Positions 52,959 to 58,866 of a stretch of DNA of 64,000 bases are shown in pieces (the first letter of the stretch is position 1; the number at the start of each line of letters is the position of its first letter). The stretch is from positions 1 through 64,000 of the forward strand of contig DASYAE010000157.1 in the NCBI GenBank assembly GCA_036501535.1, in the 5' to 3' direction. The translations under genes and the position numbers were made by a program. The notes beneath the pieces are model-generated. The model was not told where the DNA came from, did no database searches, and saw nothing but the letters and a program-made list of their open reading frames with translations. This stretch comes from DASYAE01 sp036501535. Lineage in GTDB: Bacteria; Actinomycetota; Actinomycetes; Streptomycetales; Catenulisporaceae.

Positions 52959-54434
52959 TTATGCGAACAGCCCCGAGGCGAAGTAGTCGTCCGCGTCCTT
53001 CACGCCGGGCACCGCGAAGAAGTACCCGCCGCCGGTCGGCGAGATGTAGTCCACCAGCGGCTCGTCGATCAGCCGGGTCTGCACCGCCTCGAACTGCCGC
53101 ACCACGTCCTGCTGGTAGGCGCAGAACACCAGGCCCACGTCCAGGTTGCCGTTCTCGTCCACGCCGCGGTCGTAGTTGTAGCCGCGGCGCAGGATCTGCT
53201 GGTCGTAGGTGGCGGCGGTACGCGGGTTGGCCAGCCTGATGTGCGCGGTCAGCGGGATGATGTTGCCCATCGGGTCGTTCGCGTAGTCCGGCGTGTCGAA
53301 CTCGCTCTGCCCGGTCAGCGGCGCGCCGGTGTCGCGGGTGCGGCCGAACATGTTCTCCTGCTCGGTGATGGAGACCCGGTCCCAGAACTCCACCAGCATC
53401 CTGATGATCCGGATCACCTGGTAGGAGCCGCCCTGCGCCCACGACGGCTCGCCGTTCGCGCCGCCGTGCGCCCAGATCAGGGCGTCGGTCTGGGCGGCCG
53501 AGTCCACGTCCGGGTTGGCGATGCCGTCCTTGAAGCCCAGCTGGTTGCGCTGGGTGCCGGAGGGCCGCGGCACGGACTGGAAGCCGTCCGCCTTCCAGTT
53601 CGGCTGCATCCACGGCCGGGTGTGCTTGGCGATGTCGCGCAGCGCGTGCATCACCGTGTCCCTGCTGTCCGCGCACAGCTGCAGGGCGAGGTCGCCGTGC
53701 AGCTCGGTCGATCCGAGCACGTTGTCGTTGGGGAACACCGGCATCGGGATCAGCTTGGCCGGCTTGCGCCCGGCGATGCCGTAGCGGTCGTCGAACAGTG
53801 ACGAGCCGAGGCTGAGCGTGACGGTCAGGCCGTCAGAAGGGACCACCGGGCCGAGGGTGTCGCTGTCCGAGGGGGTGTAGGCGACGCCGAGGTCCGGCGG
53901 CGTGCCGCCCGCGGTGAGGAACCGGGCCCGCGCGGTCAGGGTCTGCAGCAGCTGCTGGAGACCGGCCCGATCGGCCGCGGTGACGTTGAAGGACACGAAG
54001 GTCGCGGCAGCCTGCGGCTTGGTCAGGATGCCCTGCTGGTACTCGCCCTCGAAGGCGAACAGCCGGCCGGAGCCGGTCGTGCCGCCGGTGTCGTCCGCCG
54101 CGACCGCCTCGGCCGCGCCGAAGGCCCCGGAGCCGAGCACCGCCGCCCCGGCCGCGCCGACGGCCGCCCCGCGCAGGAAGGACCTGCGGCGCAGCGCTCG
54201 GTGTAGGTCTGCGCTGTGTAAATCTGCGCTGTGTAGGTCAGCACCGTGGAGATCAGCACCGTGCGGATCGGCTCCGCCGTGCTCGTGAGGGATCCCGGCG
54301 GCGAAGGGGCAGGAGCCGCCGCCGCTCGGGCCGTCCGCGGCGGCATGCTTCTCAGCCACTTGATTTGTACCGGCTTGACCTGCAGTGGCCTGATCCGCGG
54401 GGCCGGCCTGCTCGGGCGCTGGGGTCGCGTTCAT
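52959..54434 (-). CDS. efeB: Dyp-type peroxidase EfeB (deferrochelatase) with an extended N-terminus
   Basis: Haem peroxidase of the EfeUOB iron-uptake system, exported by Tat. The 491-residue protein has the Dyp GxxDG motif (GFKDGIANP) and a probable proximal His in LTAHIRLANPR. The Tat signal RRRSFLRG is not at the start but at residues 82-89. Before it lie a Cys/His segment (GSCPFAAGIPHEH) and five pentapeptides, GADPH GADLH GADLH SADLH SADLH (54-78), coded by 15-bp tandem repeats. No in-frame ATG lies between. The ATG overlaps the efeO stop by 4 bp and has GGAGGAG upstream, so the extension is probably real. A Tat signal preceded by 80 residues is unusual. Confidence 0.9.
   Translation of the reverse strand: MNATPAPEQAGPADQATAGQAGTNQVAEKHAAADGPSGGGSCPFAAGIPHEHGGADPHGADLHGADLHSADLHSADLHRALRRRSFLRGAAVGAAGAAVLGSGAFGAAEAVAADDTGGTTGSGRLFAFEGEYQQGILTKPQAAATFVSFNVTAADRAGLQQLLQTLTARARFLTAGGTPPDLGVAYTPSDSDTLGPVVPSDGLTVTLSLGSSLFDDRYGIAGRKPAKLIPMPVFPNDNVLGSTELHGDLALQLCADSRDTVMHALRDIAKHTRPWMQPNWKADGFQSVPRPSGTQRNQLGFKDGIANPDVDSAAQTDALIWAHGGANGEPSWAQGGSYQVIRIIRMLVEFWDRVSITEQENMFGRTRDTGAPLTGQSEFDTPDYANDPMGNIIPLTAHIRLANPRTAATYDQQILRRGYNYDRGVDENGNLDVGLVFCAYQQDVVRQFEAVQTRLIDEPLVDYISPTGGGYFFAVPGVKDADDYFASGLFA
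54201..54275 (-). repeat. Five 15-bp tandem repeats inside efeB
   Basis: Plus-strand units GTGTAGGTCTGCGCT, GTGTAAATCTGCGCT, GTGTAGGTCAGCACC, GTGGAGATCAGCACC and GTGCGGATCGGCTCC. In frame they code the A-D-(L/P)-H-x pentapeptides before the Tat signal of EfeB. The core (A)GGTCAGC / GATCAGC matches the repeat block at 41080-41139. Confidence 0.75.
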
Positions 54435-55756
54435 GCGGAATTGCGCTCCTCCAGCACGTTGGGCACCACGGAGAGCTGCTCGAGCAGGCCGCCCAGGTCG
54501 CCGTCGAGCTGCTGCCTGGCCGCCGCGGGCAGCTGGCCGACCGACGTCCAGTCGCCGTCCGGCTGTTGCGCCGCCTGCAGGTCGGCCTGCACCGTGTTCA
54601 GCCCGCTCTGGATCGAGGCCAGCGCGGACGGGTCCACCTGCTGCAGCAGCGGGATCAGCGGACCGAGCACGGCCCGGGTGCCCTGCAGGTTGGCCAGCGC
54701 GGTGGCCAGCATGGTCCCGCTGCCGTAGTCGGCGATGCCGGTCAGCTGGAACTGCAGCGTGTTCTCCAGGATCTCGTGCGTGCGCAGCGGCAGGTCGGTG
54801 GCCGGCGTCTCCAGCAGCGGGAAGCCCTTGATCAGGGCCTTGATGTCGGTGACGAGCCCGTCCCCATACGGCGCGAGCTGCGCCGCGGACTGGCCGTTCC
54901 ACAGCCCGTACTCGATCCGGTGGAACCCGGTAAAGCCCGGGTCTGCCACCCCGCCGGGCAGCCCTGTGGCCCGGCCGTTGATCTCGTCGTCGTAGTTGCC
55001 GAAGGTGCCGTAGGCGGCGCCGAGCCGCTCGTAGTCGAGGTGGGCCGGCAGCCAGTCGGCCCGGGCCTGGGCCAGGTTCCCGGAGTCCAGGTCGGCATCC
55101 AGCCGCTCGCTGTCCGCGAGCAGCCCGGGCAGGCTCTGCTGGACGTAGGAGCGGTATTCGCCGACCGGGTCCTGGAGATCGAGGTCGGTGATCGGCGCCA
55201 TGCCGCGCGGGCCCGGCGTGTCCCCCGGGACGCGGTAGGTCCGCGAGGTCAGCGCAGTGCCGTCGAAGAAGGAGCAGCGGAAGGCGTATGCGCCCGAGCC
55301 GAGGGTCGCGGAGACCGGGCGCGAGGTATGCGGGCCCAGATTCGCGATCTCGGCGTAGACCGCGTTGCTGGTCGGGTTGATCAGGAAGATCTCGGCGCCG
55401 TTGTCCGCGGTGTTCTCGAGATCGAAGGTCTGGGGCCCGGCGGTCGGCTGGTTCCAGCCGGTGCCGCAGGACACCTCGTTGAGCGCGATCGCGATGCCCG
55501 CGCCCGCCGGATCAGCGCGGTGCGCCGCGTATCCGCCCACCGCCCCGGCGGCCGCGGCCACGACGGCGCAGCCGATCGCCAGGCGCGGCCCGAACCCGAG
55601 CGGGCCGCCCGAGAACCGCCCCCGGCCGCGCTTCGCCGCGCTCCTCGCCGCGACTCGGGCCGCGAGGTCCGCCTCGCTGCGCGCGATCCGCTCGGCGCGG
55701 CGCTCGGCGCCCGGCCGGGTGCCGGTCGGCGCCGGCGGCTGTGCGCGGTCGGTCAT
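54431..55756 (-). CDS. efeO: Iron-uptake protein EfeO with cupredoxin-like and M75 imelysin-type domains
   Basis: Extracytoplasmic iron-binding component working with EfeB. The 441-residue protein has an Arg/Ala-rich cytoplasmic N-terminus, one membrane anchor (about 57-78), a cupredoxin-like domain (about 85-180, two Cys), and an M75/imelysin domain. The M75 metal motif appears as PAHLDYERL and HRIEYGLW. No efeU permease gene is in the window; it could lie elsewhere. The anchor replaces a cleavable signal. The start is ATG. It overlaps efeB by 4 bp; no Fur/IdeR-type iron box was recognised upstream. Confidence 0.92.
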   Translation of the reverse strand: MTDRAQPPAPTGTRPGAERRAERIARSEADLAARVAARSAAKRGRGRFSGGPLGFGPRLAIGCAVVAAAAGAVGGYAAHRADPAGAGIAIALNEVSCGTGWNQPTAGPQTFDLENTADNGAEIFLINPTSNAVYAEIANLGPHTSRPVSATLGSGAYAFRCSFFDGTALTSRTYRVPGDTPGPRGMAPITDLDLQDPVGEYRSYVQQSLPGLLADSERLDADLDSGNLAQARADWLPAHLDYERLGAAYGTFGNYDDEINGRATGLPGGVADPGFTGFHRIEYGLWNGQSAAQLAPYGDGLVTDIKALIKGFPLLETPATDLPLRTHEILENTLQFQLTGIADYGSGTMLATALANLQGTRAVLGPLIPLLQQVDPSALASIQSGLNTVQADLQAAQQPDGDWTSVGQLPAAARQQLDGDLGGLLEQLSVVPNVLEERNSA

Positions 55757-56044
55757 CTCGGCGGTGTCCCTCTCAGCGGTCTCGCCGTGTCAAGCAGTGA
55801 GGCGGACCCAACATTAGCGTCCGGCGGCCGGGCCGAAGGGAGCCCGGGGTGAACGGCGGATGAGATCCCGGTGTCCCGCGGCCGGTTTCGGCGCCCTGTC
55901 CTGCGGTTCCGCCGCCGTGCGGGATCCGCGGAAAAAATCTTCGGCCGGGATGTATCAGGAGGGCCGCCCCGCTCCTCTCATTGTCGGATCGCGCGGAGGC
56001 GGGGAGAGCCTCCGGGTGGTCGGGTGGGAAACGCGGGGGGACGT

Positions 56045-56082
56045 CCCGGCACCCGCGGGGGGAGGAAGCGGCGGGTGCCGGG
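56045..56082. promoter_or_regulatory. Perfect 12-bp inverted repeat in the leader of the subtilase operon
   Basis: CCCGGCACCCGC (56045-56056) and GCGGGTGCCGGG (56071-56082) flank a purine-rich 14-nt loop containing GGGGGGAGGAAG. It lies 216 bp upstream of the subtilase start, in the 541-bp gap (55757-56297) that otherwise holds no gene. A 9-bp tandem AACGGGGAG repeat lies near 56215-56232. The hairpin may be a leader attenuator or the terminator of an unseen short transcript. Confidence 0.45.
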
Positions 56083-56297
56083 TCGGCCGCGCAGGAAACC
56101 GACGCGCCGCGCGGCGTGTGGTCAGGACTCCGGTGGGGGAGCGGCCTGGCCACCGCCCGCGGCGATTCGGCCTGTTCCGGTGGTGACGCAGGGAGATTCG
56201 CGGGACCATCGCAGAACGGGGAGAACGGGGAGTTGAGCTTCACGGGAACACTGGATCCGCCAGGACCTGCTCGATCAGACTCGAAGGACGTGGACGA

Positions 56298-57530
56298 ATG
56301 CCTGATTCAACGGCTCCCCGGAACCCGTCGCGGCGCCCTGACTCACACGCCTGGCACCAGGCGGTCGCCGAGCGGCACCCGGACGACATCGTGCTGGCCC
56401 GCGGGGGCACCGACGGCGAGGCGCTGCACCGCCCGCACCAGCTTCTGGTCGCTCCGCACCACGCCGACCGGACAGTGGAGGCCTCGAGCCAGTGGATCGC
56501 ACGCCGCGAGGACGTGGCCGAGGCCGGCGTCACGGTGCTGCACCTGCGCGAGGACCGCGGTGTCAATGTCGGCGAGCTCGCCGCGCAGCTGCGCGGCCAC
56601 GCCTCCGGCCCGTTCGACGTGACGCCCAACCACATCCTCGGCGGCCAGCCGGACATGAACGGCGGCCCGTGGGGCCCGCCGTCGCCGTGCGGCCCGGTTC
56701 CGCGCCCGAGCGAGGCGAGCCTCGCCGAGGGCAAGCGGCCGCGCCGCCGCCCGTTCGCCGCGGTCGTGGACTCCGGCATCGTCAGCCACCCGTGGTTCGC
56801 CGACAGCGACTGGTTCGCGCAGGTGACGCCGGACCAGATCGACCCGGTGCCAGCCGACGGCGACTGCCCGGCGCCCTGCGAGAGCGGGCACGGCACGATG
56901 GTCGCCGGCATGATCCTGAACCAGGCGCCCACCGCCTTCCTGATGATCGAGCGCGTGCTCGACGCGGAAGGCGTGTGCGACGAGATCCAGCTGCTGCGCG
57001 GACTGTCCAGCCTGCGCCGCCGCGTGGAGGCAACCGGCGTGGTACTCGACGCGCTGAACCTGTCCCTGGGCTACTACACCCTGGACAACGAGCCCTCGAT
57101 GCACCTGGCCGAGGCGCTGAACAAGTTCGGGCCGCACACCGCGGTCGTGGTCGCCGCCGGCAACCACGGCCTGGAGCGGCCGTTCTGGCCGGCCGCCCTG
57201 GACCGCAGCGTCGGCGTGGCCGCGCTGACCAAGGACGGCGACCACCGCGCCGAGTACTCCAACTTCGGCCCCTGGGTCGCGGCCTGCGCGGTCGGCACCG
57301 ACGTGCAGGGACCGTACCTGAGCAACGCCGTGGTCAACAGCGACAAGTTCGAGGGCTACGCTCAGTGGTCCGGCACTTCGTTCGCCTCGCCGCACGTGGC
57401 CGGCGTCGTCGCGGCGAAGGCCGCGGCCGAGGAGATCAGCGGTGCCCGCGCGGCCGGGCAGCTGCTCGACGTGACCGGGAATCCCGGGTCCCCGCGGGAG
57501 ATCCCCGAGTTCGGCACGGTCGTCGGATGA
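56298..57530 (+). CDS. S8-family (subtilisin-like) serine peptidase, apparently cytoplasmic
   Basis: A 410-residue subtilase with an intact triad: Asp158 in AAVVDSGI, His198 in SGHGTMVAGM, Ser361 in WSGTSFASPHVAG, and the oxyanion Asn289 in AAGNHG. There is no signal peptide, lipobox or membrane segment, so it should act inside the cell, which is unusual for the family. The N-terminal 150 residues could be an inhibitory or recognition domain. Cys-rich stretch GDCPAPCESG precedes the catalytic His. The ATG follows GAAGGA. It is the first gene of four on the same strand with an ECF sigma factor, a small protein and a CHAT protease, suggesting proteolytic signalling. Confidence 0.9.
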   Translation: MPDSTAPRNPSRRPDSHAWHQAVAERHPDDIVLARGGTDGEALHRPHQLLVAPHHADRTVEASSQWIARREDVAEAGVTVLHLREDRGVNVGELAAQLRGHASGPFDVTPNHILGGQPDMNGGPWGPPSPCGPVPRPSEASLAEGKRPRRRPFAAVVDSGIVSHPWFADSDWFAQVTPDQIDPVPADGDCPAPCESGHGTMVAGMILNQAPTAFLMIERVLDAEGVCDEIQLLRGLSSLRRRVEATGVVLDALNLSLGYYTLDNEPSMHLAEALNKFGPHTAVVVAAGNHGLERPFWPAALDRSVGVAALTKDGDHRAEYSNFGPWVAACAVGTDVQGPYLSNAVVNSDKFEGYAQWSGTSFASPHVAGVVAAKAAAEEISGARAAGQLLDVTGNPGSPREIPEFGTVVG

Positions 57531-57546
57531 ATCACCATCCGGCCTG

Positions 57547-57607
57547 TCCGCTGTCCGACACGTCGCGGCTGCGGCTACGCTTTTTCGGCGTTCGGACAGC
57601 GGAAGGA
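57547..57607 (+). promoter_or_regulatory. 12-bp inverted repeat reaching into the ribosome-binding site of the sigma-factor gene
   Basis: TCCGCTGTCCGA (57547-57558) and TCGGACAGCGGA (57592-57603) are perfect inverted copies with a 33-nt loop. The right arm ends inside the likely Shine-Dalgarno GGAAGGA (57601-57607) of the sigma gene that starts at 57613. In RNA the hairpin could limit sigma translation; in DNA it could be an operator. The loop contains a run of five T. Confidence 0.55.
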
Positions 57608-57612
57608 CGGTC

Positions 57613-58206
57613 GTGGAGCGGCAGAACAGCGCGGGGCAGGACGAAGGGGTCGGCGTCGCGGACCTTGTGGACGCGGCGGTGCGCGGCAGCCACGCCGCGT
57701 GGAACGGCCTGGTGGACCGGTACGCCCGGCTGGTCTGGTCGGTGGCCCGGACCTTCCGGCTCTCCGACGCCGACGCCGCGGACGTCTGCCAGACCACCTG
57801 GCTGCGCCTGGTGGAGAACCTCGACCGGATCGCCGATCCGGAGCGGCTCGGCTCCTGGCTCGCCACGACGGCGCGCCGCGAGTGCATCGCGGTGCTGCGA
57901 CGGCGCGACCGCGAGGCGCCCGTCTCCGAGGCCGCCTGGAACGAGTTCGAGGAGCCCGAGGCGCCCGGCGACGGCCCCGAGGCCCGCATCATCACGCAGG
58001 ACGAGAACAAGCAGCTCTGGGACGCCTTCTCCGGGCTGTCGGAGCGATGCCGAAATTTATTGCGGGTGCTCGCGGCCGTGCCCAAAGAGGGCAAGGCGAG
58101 CTACGCCCAGATCTCGGCCGCGCTGGGCATTCCGACCGGCTCGATCGGGCCCACCCGGGCTCGCTGCCTTGAACAGCTCAGGGGTCGGATCAACCCGGTG
58201 GCCTGA
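57613..58206 (+). CDS. ECF-type RNA polymerase sigma factor
   Basis: A 197-residue sigma-70-family protein of the extracytoplasmic-function size. Region 2 is at about 20-90 (WNGLVDRYARLVWSVARTF, then DAADVCQTTWLRLVENL). An acidic linker (about 105-125) precedes region 4 (about 140-190, with the HTH YAQISAALGIPTGSIGPTRARCL). No anti-sigma gene of the usual zinc-finger/membrane type is adjacent; the next gene encodes a different small protein, the likely partner. The GTG start has GGAAGGA 5 bp upstream. It lies 82 bp after the subtilase gene. Confidence 0.92.
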   Translation: MERQNSAGQDEGVGVADLVDAAVRGSHAAWNGLVDRYARLVWSVARTFRLSDADAADVCQTTWLRLVENLDRIADPERLGSWLATTARRECIAVLRRRDREAPVSEAAWNEFEEPEAPGDGPEARIITQDENKQLWDAFSGLSERCRNLLRVLAAVPKEGKASYAQISAALGIPTGSIGPTRARCLEQLRGRINPVA

Positions 58207-58293
58207 CGGGACTGCGGCGCCTATCCGGAGCACCGGCGCAAAAAACGCATATGCTCGAGACAGGAAAAACCGGTCTGCAGGGGGGAACGGACG

Positions 58294-58857
58294 ATGACCG
58301 AGGGAAGCCCGATCAGCGAGGCGGTCGAGGAAGCGCTGCTCATGCGCAGGATCTCGGCCATGTTCGACTGGGCGGACCCGATGCCGCGCGCGGTGGCGGA
58401 AGGCGCGCGGGCGGCGTTCGGCTTCCGGGACCTCGACGCCGAGCTGGCCCGGCTGGTGGAGGACGAGCTGCTGCAGGGCACCGCGGTGCGCGCGGACGGC
58501 GAGCAGCGGCTGCTGACCTTCGAGGCGCCCGGGCTGACCGTGGCGGTCGAGGCGACCGAGATCGGCGGCTCGCGCCGGCTGGTCGGCCAGCTGGTGCCGG
58601 CCGGCCCCGGCCGGGTGTGGCTCGAGTCCGGGGGCGGGGCCGCGGACCCGGCGGCTCGCGAAGCACGGCAGGGCTCTGAGCCCGCCCGGCCCGCACAGGG
58701 CGCGGACGGCGCGCAGACCGGCGCCGAGAACGCCATCCAAGCGCCCGCCGATCACCTCGGCCGGTTCACGCTGACGCTCGTTCCGGCCGGCCCGGTGCGA
58801 CTGCGCTGCGAACTGCCGAGTGGTGAACGAGTGGTGACTGAATGGGTCGTCATCTGA
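58294..58857 (+). CDS. Small two-domain protein with flexible linker, partner of the sigma/CHAT module
   Basis: A 187-residue protein I cannot assign to a named family. I recall similar proteins beside sigma and CHAT genes in Streptomyces. Residues 1-60 are helical (RRISAMFDWADPMPRAVAEG, then FRDLDAELARLVED). Residues 70-110 and 153-187 are beta-rich and look like two pieces of one sandwich (RLVGQLVPAGPGRVWL; LGRFTLTLVPAGPVRLRC). Between them residues 111-153 form an Ala/Gly/Glu/Arg linker that varies freely by appearance and would be an exposed protease target. No membrane helix or Cys cluster. The ATG follows GGGGGGAAC. It ends 9 bp before the CHAT gene. Confidence 0.75.
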   Translation: MTEGSPISEAVEEALLMRRISAMFDWADPMPRAVAEGARAAFGFRDLDAELARLVEDELLQGTAVRADGEQRLLTFEAPGLTVAVEATEIGGSRRLVGQLVPAGPGRVWLESGGGAADPAAREARQGSEPARPAQGADGAQTGAENAIQAPADHLGRFTLTLVPAGPVRLRCELPSGERVVTEWVVI

Positions 58858-58866
58858 GAAACTTCC

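Noticed and set aside
54201..54275. CRISPR array interpretation of the 15-bp repeats
   Set aside because: Units are contiguous with no spacers and code in-frame pentapeptides.
54431..55756. EfeU permease expected with EfeO-EfeB
   Set aside because: No membrane permease gene is adjacent on either side within the window.
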